Shown piece after piece: positions 23,123 to 34,884 of a DNA stretch of 64,000 nt. Both the position numbers and the translations under genes were made by a program. Each line of letters opens with the position of its first letter. Positions within the stretch are counted from its first letter, which is position 1. Location: contig OZ008371.1 of NCBI GenBank assembly GCA_963931995.1, forward strand, positions 173,318,983 through 173,382,982. The letters run 5' to 3'. The notes under the pieces are model-generated. The model did no database searches, was not told where the DNA came from, and saw only the letters and a program-made list of their open reading frames with translations. This DNA comes from Phaonia tiefii. Its lineage: Eukaryota > Arthropoda > Insecta > Diptera > Muscidae.

Positions 23123-23319
23123 CTATTTATAATTTGGTTCTAATTTACTTTTTCTCCACCTGTAATAGTTTTGCAGAAATTTCGATTCAACTCTAACAAT
23201 TTCGAATGTTGGTTGACCGGAGCCGTCTGGTACGTGGCAGGATTTGTTTACTATTTTTCTTACGTATTTCATGAATTGTCTAAAAAATTTATATGTAGGA
23301 TTAAAGACTAGGATGTAAT
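23123..23319 (-). CDS. Possible captured terminal exon, unknown protein
   Basis: On the minus strand a pyrimidine-rich tract ending TTATTTAACAG (an acceptor-like 3' splice site) precedes a 197-bp stretch. Two bases complete a codon and 64 codons then run open to TAG at 23125-23123. The product ends with IVRVESKF, YYRWRKS and LEPNYK and is basic and hydrophilic. The copy at 13239-13436 keeps the acceptor and the C-terminal residues, although overall identity is only about 80%. I do not recognise the protein and found no upstream exon. It could be a host exon picked up by the element or the end of the element's own gene. Confidence 0.45.
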
Positions 23320-24266
23320 CTGTTAAATAATATAAAAGAAATAAGATATCTGATGAATCAAACTGGGTATGATATAAATACTAATAATATTTGAATTTGT
23401 AACCGTGAAATGTTTCTATATTGATTCTACCGCAACCAAATTCAATTTATCCGAACAAACAATTAAAAGCGATACCTGGAATGCAATGAGGTGTTATTGG
23501 TAATCATGACAGTGCTATTGGCAGAATTCTAGCTCATGAGATAAGAAGTTCACATGTATGTAGGTGAAACAGATTTATTTTTCTATAAATGATGAGTAAC
23601 ACATAAGACTTTTAGTATCCATTTTGAGTCAGCTTTTTGTTTTAAATTTGTTTGTCTAAGGGCGAGTTTCACACTCGTTAATTAAAAAAGCTCAATTTAA
23701 AAGCTCACAGAAAATTTTCATATTAAATGGCAAACATCGTACACTTCAAATCCATTTAAATTGAGAATTTTCAACTGTGAAACTGAGCATAAAACACCCT
23801 GGGATTTTCCCTGGGATCAACATTTGCATAAATTTTGTCAAAATTGAAACTATTATTTAGATAAAATTGACTTCACTGACTTTCTTGTCATTCTGTTTTT
23901 GTCTCGTATATTTTTTAGTATTTGGAAAAATATTGAACTCGTTAAATAATATATCGAACTGCAAATTCAGATATGTATGTATATAGATGCAAAGATTTAA
24001 CAAACAATGGTTTTGAAACAGGCTATAGAATGACAAAAATGGACAATTTTTTAATGCATATTTGTTGGAAACATTTATGCTATCTTTGTGCAAAATGAAA
24101 AACGTTTCAGGAGCTCATAGGTCTAAGTTAAGTTGGGACTACATTGATCGAAAGAATCACCTGCCAGATTTTTATGTAAATCATCCTATATTTCCAGATT
24201 AAGAAGAACGTAAATTTCTCTCATTCTGTCGACTGTATACACCTTCATATCAACTCGTTAGGCACG

Positions 24267-24827
24267 CAGCGGCGGAAGTAATGACCTGGAAGGCCTGAAA
24301 TCATGACCAAACAGGCCTTCTTTGAAATACGGAAGGGAAGGCCTCCCCTACACATTACCTCCTTTCTTTTTCACATTGTGTGAGATTGGGAGGCCAGACC
24401 TTCCTTGCCCATTGCCTAAAGAAGGCCTTAGAAGGCATTTACTTTATTTTTGTTTTGTTAAACAAAAATAAAGTTAAAATAATTTATTTTATCACAAAAT
24501 TATTATCAACTTGTACATATTTATTTATAAGTATGTATGTATCTATCTTAGAAAGTTTTACCACGCTTAATTTCAAATTGAAAATTTAAAAAATAGCCTG
24601 GAAAATTTTAAATAAACAATATAATTTTAAAATTTGTATGTAATTTTCCATTTAAATTACGGTTAAAAAGAATCGGAATAGAAATTTCTCAAAATTTTAA
24701 AAATCTTCTTCTTGGTTATATCTGATGAAAACATTCATGCATTCCGCAGGCCTTATTTTAGGAAGGCATTACTAAAGAACCATTCCGCATGCCTTATTTG
24801 TGGAAGGCCTTGCGACTGCCGACGCTG
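24267..24827. mobile_element. hAT-like MITE in foldback right arm
   Basis: About 560 bp interrupting the right arm relative to the left. Ends CAGCGGCGGAAG and, in complement, CAGCGTCGGCAG. Rich in AAGGCCT palindromes (GGAAGGCCT, AGGCCTT). CAG-starting ends suggest hAT; the flanks GGCACGCA and GCCATACA are only weakly compatible with an 8-bp duplication of GGCATACA, so the superfamily is tentative. Confidence 0.65.
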
Positions 24828-25596
24828 GCCATACACATTCACGCATACACATAAAAGTGATCACACACTATAATGCTTCTACCTTGTCAATATATCTTGG
24901 GTGCACAATTGACGCGTTGTAGTTTGATGCGCTTTTAGTTATTATTTGAATGCAAGGTGAAAAATTAGGTAAAAATTAAAACTTTTTTTAAAATAAACTT
25001 TATGGGTAAAACCAAAATCATAAAAGTTGGAAATTCAAACAAAAAAGACCTTATGGAAGCCATAGATAAACAAACGTTTTAATGTACAAGTAATGTGTCT
25101 CGCAAACGTTTTCTTAGTTTAGAGTAACTACAACTGGGTTGCTGTAACGGAAAGCATAGTTGATGTAACCGCTGTTCGTTTCTCGCAAACATTTTTTCAG
25201 CTCCAATTTTTCATAACTAGTTTACTGCAAACGTTTTTCAGTTCTCGCAAAGATTTTTGTTATTTTGGAGTAACTACATCTCAGTTGCTGTAACCAAAAC
25301 AACAGTTGGCGGAACCGTGTTTCGTTTCTCGCAAACTTTTTTCAGCATATATTTTTCATAACTCGGTTGCTGCAAACATTTTTCGGTTCTCCCAAACGTA
25401 ATGACATGTATGGCGTAACAGTTTTGTTTCTCCCAACTACAGTCCCCAAACGAACTTCAGTTATCTGAGATTTCATTTGGGAGTAACGAGTTTCTTGAAC
25501 GACGCTACCAAATTAACGGAATTTACTTTGGAAATCCATTCGTCGACCTGTGGGTAGATTTCGTACTACGTACTCTCAATAAATGATGCAATAACA

Positions 25597-25984
25597 CCCA
25601 CACATTTATCTATTCATCGGTCGCAGGTATTGGGCTCTGTCCCTCCACTACGTGGAAAATCTAGAGCAGTTCTTGACTTAACGGGGTTGATAATAAACAA
25701 ACTTGCCGCTTATGGAGTGAGATCAATCCACAAAAGACCCTACAGAATCCATTCCACCCAGAAAACGTCACCGTATGGTGGGGTTTACGCACTGCTCGGA
25801 CCCTCTTTCATCAGAAATTAGGCCACAGCTCGCGCTACGATTAATGGAGATGGTTACCGCACCATTGTTCGTTTATTTGCAAATATGGATGATATTTTTC
25901 GGGTGAGATGTAGTTTCAACAGGTGCCATACGGCGATCGCAACCTTCGATTTACTAAAATCAAGATATGGCGATCAGTTGTTTT
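25597..25984 (+). pseudogene. DD41D transposase remnant (first copy, truncated)
   Basis: Frameshifted pieces read LNGVDNKQTCRLWSEINPQ, HPENVTVWWGL, INGDGYRTI and MDDIF, and end in DLLKSRYGDQL. This is the region from the first to the second catalytic block of a DD41D transposase. The copy is cut off at the duplication junction (25984). The same sequence is repeated at 30322-30709, where it continues into its natural 3' side. Confidence 0.8.
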
Positions 25985-26449
25985 GAGTTGTAGTTGTTCC
26001 AAACTAAAAAACGTTCGCGAGAACTGAAAAACGTTTGCAGTAAACGAGTTGTGAAAAATTAGAGTGGAAAACGCGTTTGCGAGAAACGAAAAAAAGTTCC
26101 ACCAACTGTTCTTTCGGTTACAGCAACCAAGTTATAGTTGCTCCAACCTAAAAAACGTTTGCGAGAACTGAAAAACGTTTGCAGTAAACGGGTTATTAAA
26201 ATTAGTGCTGAAAACACGTTTGCGAGAAACGAAAAACAATTCCACCCGCTATTGATTCGGTTACAGCAACCGAGTTGGAATGAAAACTTTTATTTATGGC
26301 TTCCAAAAGTTCTTTTTTGTTTAAATGTCCAATTTTTATGATTTTGGTTTTACCCATAACGTTTGTTTTCAAACAAAGTTGGAATTTTTGTCTATTTTTT
26401 CCCTGTCTAACTTACACGTCTGTCTCGCCTTGCATTCAAATAACAACTA

Positions 26450-26735
26450 CCCAATAAGCCCAAATTCGGACTCGGATCAGATTCCGCTTATGCCAAAGAT
26501 CGAGTAACTAAGAGAACCAAATACACTACAAAATAAATTAATTTATAAAAAAATTACATGTTCAAATTTTAGTAAGAAATTATTTCGAGACTGATTTACA
26601 CATGGGATCCGTTTTTGTTACGAGATCGGCCTCATTTCGAGGTCGGACACATTTCTCGTTTCGAGATCGAGGGAGGAATTGCAGCCGCTTTAGTATCCGA
26701 TCTCGAATCGATCCGGATCCGATGTGCTTATTGGG
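26450..26735. mobile_element. TA-flanked MITE (duplicate of 21725-22010)
   Basis: Identical placement and sequence within the second copy of the 4725-bp unit, so it was present before the duplication. Confidence 0.8.
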
Positions 26736-27847
26736 TAAAAGCACTGCAAACTATAATGCGCCACTTGTCCATCCATGATATATTGACAAGGTAGAAGCAT
26801 TAGAGTGTGTGATCACTTTTATGTGTATGCGTGAGTGTGTATGCCAAACGAGTGTATACGACTGTGTATACAGTCGGCAGAATGAGAGAAATTTACGTTC
26901 TTCGTAATCTGTGCTCTCATTAGATAAGATAAATGGCTAATTTCAGTTTTCGCAAACGTTTTTTAAATTTTGCGGCAAATGTAATTTTTTACGCGTTTGA
27001 TGCAAATGAGAAGTCGTTTGCAACAACATGATACACATTTGCGATGTACGAGTTTATTTGGGAGAACTACATGAACATTTGCGACTTATAAATTAATACA
27101 AATAAATCAAAGGTATTGTAAATGTTTTGTTCTTTGCGTGCAGTATTTCACCGGTTCTACGTGGGTTTTTGGGAATCTTGTACACGGTCAATTTCTCGAT
27201 AGTGTTGACAGAAGCATGTATGCAATTCACCCGCAGTAACGTGATTTTTCTGCTAAATGATATATTTTGAAGGATTTGTGTGCATGACACCGGCAAATGG
27301 GCTCCTATTGGTATAAACTAAATATTATATAAAAAAGAATTTCCTTAGCATTTCAACAGCATACTTAGTTCTTCAAAGTTATTGAGAGAAAAATAATTAT
27401 TCACCTTTAGGTACAAAATAATCTGACTAGTTTCATTAAATTACCCCTATCTTCTTTTCGAGCAACTTCGTGCAGGCAAAAGTTACACTGAGCAATTGGG
27501 GAGCACATCCACCTATCCAACTGTATATCATATTCATTCACGGCGTTTAACCCAAAAAAGTTACGTTGCTGCAAAATTGAGATTTTTCAAAATTTATGTT
27601 TATTAAAATATTTAGTACATCCAAACTATATTCGATATATACTAAAGATAGCCGTCGTATTAATGCCGAGTAATTACACTTTCTAATCAGGGAAAATTCA
27701 GTGCAATATCTTCAAAACTGTAGGAGATACAGTTGTGACCCGTACGTGAGAAGATTTTTATGTACGTGACAATATATAAAATCCTATTTATAGTTATAAA
27801 TATGTGTTTTAATGAAAATATGTTTTCCTCAGCAGCAAGTATGTTTC

Positions 27848-28044
27848 CTATTTATAATTTGGTTCTAATTTACTTTTTCTCCACCTGTAATAGTTTTGCA
27901 GAAATTTCGATTCAACTCTAACAATTTCGAATGTTGGTTGACCGGAGCCGTCTGGTACGTGGCAGGATTTGTTTACTATTTTTCTTACGTATTTCATGAA
28001 TTGTCTAAAAAATTTATATGTAGGATTAAAGACTAGGATGTAAT
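27848..28044 (-). CDS. Possible captured terminal exon (duplicate)
   Basis: Second copy of the exon-like stretch at 23123-23319 with the same acceptor, 64 open codons and stop. I see no difference between the two copies. Confidence 0.4.
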
Positions 28045-28991
28045 CTGTTAAATAATATAAAAGAAATAAGATATCTGATGAATCAAACTGGGTATGATAT
28101 AAATACTAATAATATTTGAATTTGTAACCGTGAAATGTTTCTATATTGATTCTACCGCAACCAAATTCAATTTATCCGAACAAACAATTAAAAGCGATAC
28201 CTGGAATGCAATGAGGTGTTATTGGTAATCATGACAGTGCTATTGGCAGAATTCTAGCTCATGAGATAAGAAGTTCACATGTATGTAGGTGAAACAGATT
28301 TATTTTTCTATAAATGATGAGTAACACATAAGACTTTTAGTATCCATTTTGAGTCAGCTTTTTGTTTTAAATTTGTTTGTCTAAGGGCGAGTTTCACACT
28401 CGTTAATTAAAAAAGCTCAATTTAAAAGCTCACAGAAAATTTTCATATTAAATGGCAAACATCGTACACTTCAAATCCATTTAAATTGAGAATTTTCAAC
28501 TGTGAAACTGAGCATAAAACACCCTGGGATTTTCCCTGGGATCAACATTTGCATAAATTTTGTCAAAATTGAAACTATTATTTAGATAAAATTGACTTCA
28601 CTGACTTTCTTGTCATTCTGTTTTTGTCTCGTATATTTTTTAGTATTTGGAAAAATATTGAACTCGTTAAATAATATATCGAACTGCAAATTCAGATATG
28701 TATGTATATAGATGCAAAGATTTAACAAACAATGGTTTTGAAACAGGCTATAGAATGACAAAAATGGACAATTTTTTAATGCATATTTGTTGGAAACATT
28801 TATGCTATCTTTGTGCAAAATGAAAAACGTTTCAGGAGCTCATAGGTCTAAGTTAAGTTGGGACTACATTGATCGAAAGAATCACCTGCCAGATTTTTAT
28901 GTAAATCATCCTATATTTCCAGATTAAGAAGAACGTAAATTTCTCTCATTCTGTCGACTGTATACACCTTCATATCAACTCGTTAGGCACG

Positions 28992-29552
28992 CAGCGGCGG
29001 AAGTAATGACCTGGAAGGCCTGAAATCATGACCAAACAGGCCTTCTTTGAAATACGGAAGGGAAGGCCTCCCCTACACATTACCTCCTTTCTTTTTCACA
29101 TTGTGTGAGATTGGGAGGCCAGACCTTCCTTGCCCATTGCCTAAAGAAGGCCTTAGAAGGCATTTACTTTATTTTTGTTTTGTTAAACAAAAATAAAGTT
29201 AAAATAATTTATTTTATCACAAAATTATTATCAACTTGTACATATTTATTTATAAGTATGTATGTATCTATCTTAGAAAGTTTTACCACGCTTAATTTCA
29301 AATTGAAAATTTAAAAAATAGCCTGGAAAATTTTAAATAAACAATATAATTTTAAAATTTGTATGTAATTTTCCATTTAAATTACGGTTAAAAAGAATCG
29401 GAATAGAAATTTCTCAAAATTTTAAAAATCTTCTTCTTGGTTATATCTGATGAAAACATTCATGCATTCCGCAGGCCTTATTTTAGGAAGGCATTACTAA
29501 AGAACCATTCCGCATGCCTTATTTGTGGAAGGCCTTGCGACTGCCGACGCTG
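28992..29552. mobile_element. hAT-like MITE (duplicate of 24267-24827)
   Basis: Same insertion, carried in the second copy of the 4725-bp unit. Confidence 0.65.
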
Positions 29553-30321
29553 GCCATACACATTCACGCATACACATAAAAGTGATCACACACTATAATG
29601 CTTCTACCTTGTCAATATATCTTGGGTGCACAATTGACGCGTTGTAGTTTGATGCGCTTTTAGTTATTATTTGAATGCAAGGTGAAAAATTAGGTAAAAA
29701 TTAAAACTTTTTTTAAAATAAACTTTATGGGTAAAACCAAAATCATAAAAGTTGGAAATTCAAACAAAAAAGACCTTATGGAAGACATAGATAAACAAAC
29801 GTTTTAATGTACAAGTAATGTGTCTCGCAAACGTTTTCTTAGTTTAGAGTAACTACAACTGGGTTGCTGTAACGGAAAGCATAGTTGATGTAACCGCTGT
29901 TCGTTTCTCGCAAACATTTTTTCAGCTCCAATTTTTCATAACTAGTTTACTGCAAACGTTTTTCAGTTCTCGCAAAGATTTTTGTTATTTTGGAGTAACT
30001 ACATCTCAGTTGCTGTAACCAAAACAACAGTTGGCGGAACCGTGTTTCGTTTCTCGCAAACTTTTTTCAGCATATATTTTTCATAACTCGGTTGCTGCAA
30101 ACATTTTTCGGTTCTCCCAAACGTAATGACATGTATGGCGTAACAGTTTTGTTTCTCCCAACTACAGTCCCCAAACGAACTTCAGTTATCTGAGATTTCA
30201 TTTGGGAGTAACGAGTTTCTTGAACGACGCTACCAAATTAACGGAATTTACTTTGGAAATCCATTCGTCGACCTGTGGGTAGATTTCGTACTACGTACTC
30301 TCAATAAATGATGCAATAACA

Positions 30322-30768
30322 CCCACACATTTATCTATTCATCGGTCGCAGGTATTGGGCTCTGTCCCTCCACTACGTGGAAAATCTAGAGCAGTTCTTG
30401 ACTTAACGGGGTTGATAATAAACAAACTTGCCGCTTATGGAGTGAGATCAATCCACAAAAGACCCTACAGAATCCATTCCACCCAGAAAACGTCACCGTA
30501 TGGTGGGGTTTACGCACTGCTCGGACCCTCTTTCATCAGAAATTAGGCCACAGCTCGCGCTACGATTAATGGAGATGGTTACCGCACCATTGTTCGTTTA
30601 TTTGCAAATATGGATGATATTTTTCGGGTGAGATGTAGTTTCAACAGGTGCCATACGGCGATCGCAACCTTCGATTTACTAAAATCAAGATATGGCGATC
30701 AGTTGTTTTGAGAAATGGACCTGTTATTTGACCTCTATGTTCGTGCGATTTGACAACCCTCGACTATA
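30322..30768 (+). pseudogene. DD41D transposase remnant, interrupted by mariner
   Basis: Same remnant as 25597-25984, but continuing past the duplication edge. After GDQL the decayed frame corresponds to the family's SRNGPVNWPP segment, then RSCDL and the LDY that holds the third catalytic aspartate. The mariner sits in the TA of this GAC-TAT codon pair. A short stretch after 32045 (TATTGTCACTGG) appears to resume the remnant. Confidence 0.75.
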
Positions 30769-32045
30769 CGAGGTTGAATTTTATGCTTCGGGATTTGGCA
30801 ACCCTAATGTTGCAATCTGGCAACTGACAGCTCTATCGTAAAGTTGGACATTTTTGAGGTTATGCGTACTCAGAACGTTTTGACATACGAGCGCTATTTG
30901 TGTTGTTTCCAGTAACTTAAAAGATTTATCTCGGCCCAAAAATAAAATTAAATCGTGAACATTTTCGTGCGATTATTTTTTACAACTTTCGACGTGGATT
31001 AAGTCAGCAACAGTGCATGAATGAACTTAATTCAACTTCTGGCGATGAAGCTCCATCAAGGACCAGTGTTTATCGATGGTATGGTGAATTCAATCGTGGT
31101 CGTAGTTCACTCCAAGACGAATTTCGTGAAGGTCGTCCAAAATCAGCAGTTGTTCCGAAAACCATTGATGCTGTGCGCGAACTGATTTTGCAAGATCGTC
31201 ATGTGACCTATCGTGAGATTGAGACAACCTTAGGCATTAGTGGGACCAGCATACATTCAATATTGCATGAAAATTTGACTGTCAAAAAAATTTGTTCGCG
31301 TTGGATCCCACACAATTTGTCAATCGCTCGTGACGATTGGTCGAAAGAATTGCTCCAAAAATACGATCGCGGTGCTTCGAAAAACGTCTATGACATCGTG
31401 ACAGGTGATGAATCCTGGATTTACGCGTATGAGCCCGAAAATAAACAGCAGTCAACTGTATGTGTGTTTCAAGATGAGCCAACTCCACCAAAATTTGTTC
31501 GCGCCCGAATCACTTCCAAGCAAATGGTCGCCTGTTTTTTCGAAAAAACCGTATGTGTCGCAACCGTACCACTATAACAACGCAGAATAGTGAATTCTGA
31601 GTGGTACACAACCATTTGCTTGCCAGTTGTCTTCCAAGAAATCGGGAAAACCAACCGCCGAAGACGGATCACTCTTCACCACGACAATGCGAGCTCTCAC
31701 ACATCGGCTGAAACAGCTGCATTTTTGAGCACCCAAAACATCGATTTGATGGGTCATCCGCCGCATAGTCCTGACTTGGCACCGAATGAGTTCGTTTTAT
31801 TCCCGTACGTAAAAAACAAACTGAGAGGTTAACGCTTTTCGACACCTGAAGAAGCGGTTGCTGCATTCAGAATGCATGTTTTGGAGATACCCCAATCAGG
31901 GTGGCAAAAGTGTTTCGACAATTGGTTCAAACGCATGCAAAAGTGTATAAATCTTCATGGGGAATATTTTCAAAAACAATAAAGTGATTTTCGATGATTA
32001 ATATTTGTTTTGTTCTCTAATCCCCAAACATAAAATTCAACCTCT
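30769..32045 (+). mobile_element. mariner element, full length, inactive
   Basis: 1277 bp, the usual size for mariner. Terminal inverted repeats share GAGGTTGAATTTTATG and the following bases with few mismatches. TA target duplications lie at 30767-30768 and 32046-32047. It contains one transposase gene with two nonsense codons. Confidence 0.93.
30951..31982 (+). pseudogene. mariner transposase (D-D-34 type), two nonsense codons
   Basis: One uninterrupted frame apart from stops at 31575-31577 (TAA for Glu or Gln) and 31830-31832 (TAA, apparently for Gln). Order: helix-turn-helix (RTSVYRWYGEFNRG; YREIETTLGISGTSI), the linker WIPHNLS, TGDESWIYAY (first D), LHHDNASSHT (second D), HSPDLAPNEFVLF. 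The third acidic position is Glu (APNE) where mariner has Asp, at spacing 34. The N-terminal frame is open upstream of the first Met at 31017, so the original start codon has been lost. About four residues are missing after NLSIA. It ends GEYFQKQ. Confidence 0.92.
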
Positions 32046-32047
32046 TA

Positions 32048-33162
32048 TTGTCACTGGATTATTTAATAATATATTGGTGTATTCTTAACTTATGGGGGGT
32101 TAAATTAAATTTGTTATTAGGTTTTTGTTACCTCTTCATAATTGTTTCAAAAATGTTTTTAAACCATTAAAAGGATCTGCTGAAAAGTACGGAAACTACA
32201 CATAAGTCGTTTTTCCTTTGTTGGCACACATAGTGCTTTCCATATTTTTTCAGGATTCAAAACGATAAATTGTATGTTAATGAAAGGCCTGACATTGAAT
32301 AGTCATTGTTTTTCTCGAAAAATGGGTTCATGTTCTACCACAAATAGGAAGTTTATTCAATGTGAACTTCGGTATTTCAGCGAAATATGACACATCTTGC
32401 GGATTTATCTGCACAATTGTCTGAGAAGTACTTGAATTGATCTTTAGTATTAAAGTTTTCTTCAACTTCGTAGTTGTGTACGATGAAATATTGTCAGCAA
32501 TCAGAAGTAAGCTTAAACTCATGTTTACTGGAAGATCATTTCTAAGTCTGTGAAACTTCTTCTTTCGTGACATCTAGTTATCGAAGAATATTTTCCCCCC
32601 TCTATTTTTTCCCTTTTAATCAGTTCTGTAATCCTCTTTGATATATCCGTCGGGGTTTCTACCACCTTAATGTTTTTATTAAAATTAGCTAAAATTCGTA
32701 TACATGTGACACTATTACAACTAATGGATGTCATTGTGAAGAAATTTTTAAGGGTTAAAATTTAGCATTTTTCGTATGTAATGCACAGAACGAAAAGATG
32801 TTTAGAGGTAATTAGAGAATACACAAAAGTCGCCCTTGACATCGAACACAACGAAATCGTTAGATAATCTGACTGTTTGTATCAGGGATGAATGTTGTCC
32901 ATTGAAATCCCTTTGCTCAGCTAACGCTAAGTAATTTTTGGAACTAATTCTGCAACTAGTATATACATGAAGGAGAACTTAAGGAGACTACAAACATCAT
33001 TGGATTTTGTATTCGTTTAAAAGTGGGAAATAAGGAGGCATTGGATTTCGAAATTTGTTTTAAGTTTGAACTCAAAATATGGTATATTGTCTGTTCGCCA
33101 TTGCAATAAACACAAAATTCCATCTATGATAAATTCCATTGAACTGTAGTGAGCTTCTTAAT
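32048..33162. other. No gene recognised
   Basis: AT-rich apart from the first bases, which may be the rest of the DD41D remnant. Minus-strand open frames at 32328-32734 show no domain signature. Confidence 0.35.
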
Positions 33163-33266
33163 AAGAAAAAAGTTTCGCTACTCTATCAGTGATTTTGAAA
33201 GTTCTCCACTGGCTAAGAAAAAAGTTTCGCAACTCTATCAGTGATTTTGAATGTTTTCCACTGGCT
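33163..33266. repeat. Tandem duplication, 2 x 52 bp
   Basis: AAGAAAAAAGTTTCGC...CCACTGGCT occurs at 33163-33214 and 33215-33266 with three or four differences. Confidence 0.9.
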
Positions 33267-33950
33267 GAATATACTAATAGAATTCATGGGCCAAACGAAA
33301 AATTTACCACAACAGTTAATACTTTATCCGCATCGAAAAGGTTTTATCGAAAAACCCATATCGTTTATAGCAAACGAACTTTTCTTTGTCACAAAATTTT
33401 CCTAATTTACTTTTGCGACAAATAAAGAAAACCGGTTATTATAAACCAAAATGTTTTGAAACGCACGCAAACAATGAAAGATGATCTCTCTCATTAATTA
33501 ATTCTGTATTTTATCAGCAACAACAAACAAGCCAATCCTAATGTTCAAGATTGGTGTGGTAACGCGTAACATATGGAATTGCCCAATGGATAGACGAGCG
33601 GACTTGCAATGATGGTGTATGGGTTTAACTCCATTGAAGTGAAATATTAATACTGAAAAAGTTTTGTATCTGGTCACTGGCCTAGAACGCTAAGGCGATG
33701 TTGGGAAGAGTCACAAACTTCGGAACGATCGTCCGCCAAGATTAGATCCAAATACTGTTGCCGACTGTGTAAATTTTTTATAATTACAGAAATAGAGCAT
33801 AGAAAATGGGAAAATATTCCTTTAAGAAATAATTTTCGATCGAATCTTATATAATACAAAAACAAAAAAAATACATTTTTCGTTTCTTTCGTTTAGTTTT
33901 ATATTTTGGAAATAATGAAGGAAATTAAAAATTTAAAATAAAAACACGTA
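33267..33950. other. No gene recognised
   Basis: AT-rich, no recognisable coding sequence or repeat. Confidence 0.35.
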
Positions 33951-34222
33951 AGAACGTGCACATAACCTCAATTTTCTCATCCAAATGCCAGATAATTCAT
34001 GTAAAAATAGGTCCACCTCGTACCGTTCCAAAATTACCTAAACGAAGCCCAGAGGTCTTACCGTTCCAAAGTTATAACTATTTGACTGAAATGCAAAATT
34101 TTTTTTTTTTGGAAGCGAAATAACAGCACACGTTTATTTGTTTTTGTAAATTAAAACGTTTAAAATTTTATTTTATTGAAAATTTTTGGCTGATGAATCA
34201 AACAAAAAGGAAAAAAACATTA

Positions 34223-34882
34223 AAGCCGGAATCACAATGCAAGCAACATTTTCAATAGGCGTTCGCAATGTAAGCAACAGTTTACATCGAATCGAGATAT
34301 TTGTTCTAACAGGTGATACCAGTATTACGGCCAATATATCAAGGCAACAAAAAAATAATATCGCTTGGTTTCATGTCCAAGGTAACACAAATGTATGTCA
34401 AGAATAAAAGTAAGCCAAAAACAAAATACATTTGAATTTGATTATTCATGTAATGAACAGAAGGAAAAATTTAAGTTATTCTTATAACACAACCTCTATT
34501 AGTTGCATCATGATTAAAATGTCACATCCAGGTTTGTACTTTGAATATTAAAACATTTTAATGTATTTAAACATATTTGCTATTAAAAGCTTCTACAGAT
34601 AAAATTACGTTTTATAATGCATTTTTTAATTCAAATGGTTTCAATTTTCATTGATGTCTTTAAGTTTGAAAATTAAATTCGAAGTACAGCGCCATCTACC
34701 GGATAATACTATATTATTTATTCGAACAAATATGTTGCTGGAGTAGAAATAGACCAACATCGGCGACAAATTTGAGTTACATTTTTGTAAGAAAAAACTG
34801 AAAAGACATTATGTGAAATTCTGTGTGTGAGAACGAGTTGGCATGAGAAACGAAAGTGTCGCTTGCATTGTGAATGCGGCTT
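34223..34882. mobile_element. Nested MITE, AAGCCGGAATCAC ends
   Basis: 660 bp flanked by TA. Ends AAGCCGGAATCACAATGCAAG and, in complement, AAGCCGCATTCACAATGCAAG. It lies within the 3' part of the DD41D element. An internal plus-strand open frame (34186-34407) overlaps the end and is not a gene. Confidence 0.75.
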
Positions 34883-34884
34883 TA

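Larger units (their letters stand above)
21043..25496. mobile_element. Foldback-type element with long repetitive inverted arms
   Basis: Left arm about 21043-22182 and right arm about 24197-25496 are inverted copies. The outer part of both arms has the ACTGAAGTTCGTTTGGGGACTG block, then degenerate tandem units of the type GTTTGCGAGAACTGAAAAACG. The inner part has the GACAAGGTAGAAGCATT and AAATTTACGTTCTTC blocks. The outermost match is imperfect, and I could not find a target duplication. The interior (22.2-24.2 kb) has no transposase I recognise but holds an apparent terminal exon. This layout is like Drosophila foldback/Galileo elements; affinity is inference. Confidence 0.8.
21260..25984. 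repeat. Tandem duplication, copy 1 (4725 bp)
   Basis: Repeats at 25985-30709. The junction and both outer edges share GAG (21260, 25985, 30710), a 3-bp microhomology. The unit starts inside the left arm of the foldback and ends inside a DD41D transposase remnant. The only difference I noticed is C25060 against A29785. Confidence 0.95.
25985..30712. repeat. Tandem duplication, copy 2
   Basis: Second copy of the 4725-bp unit (25985-30709), plus the shared GAG at 30710-30712. It includes a foldback lacking its outermost 217 bp on the left. The right edge runs smoothly into unduplicated DD41D sequence, so this is the original right flank. Confidence 0.95.

Noticed and set aside
25630..25821. Short open frame beginning GSVPPLRGKSRAV, duplicated at 30355-30546
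   Set aside because: It is an out-of-frame reading of the DD41D transposase remnant.
34186..34407. 73-codon open frame
   Set aside because: Lies across the end of a MITE and shows no domains.
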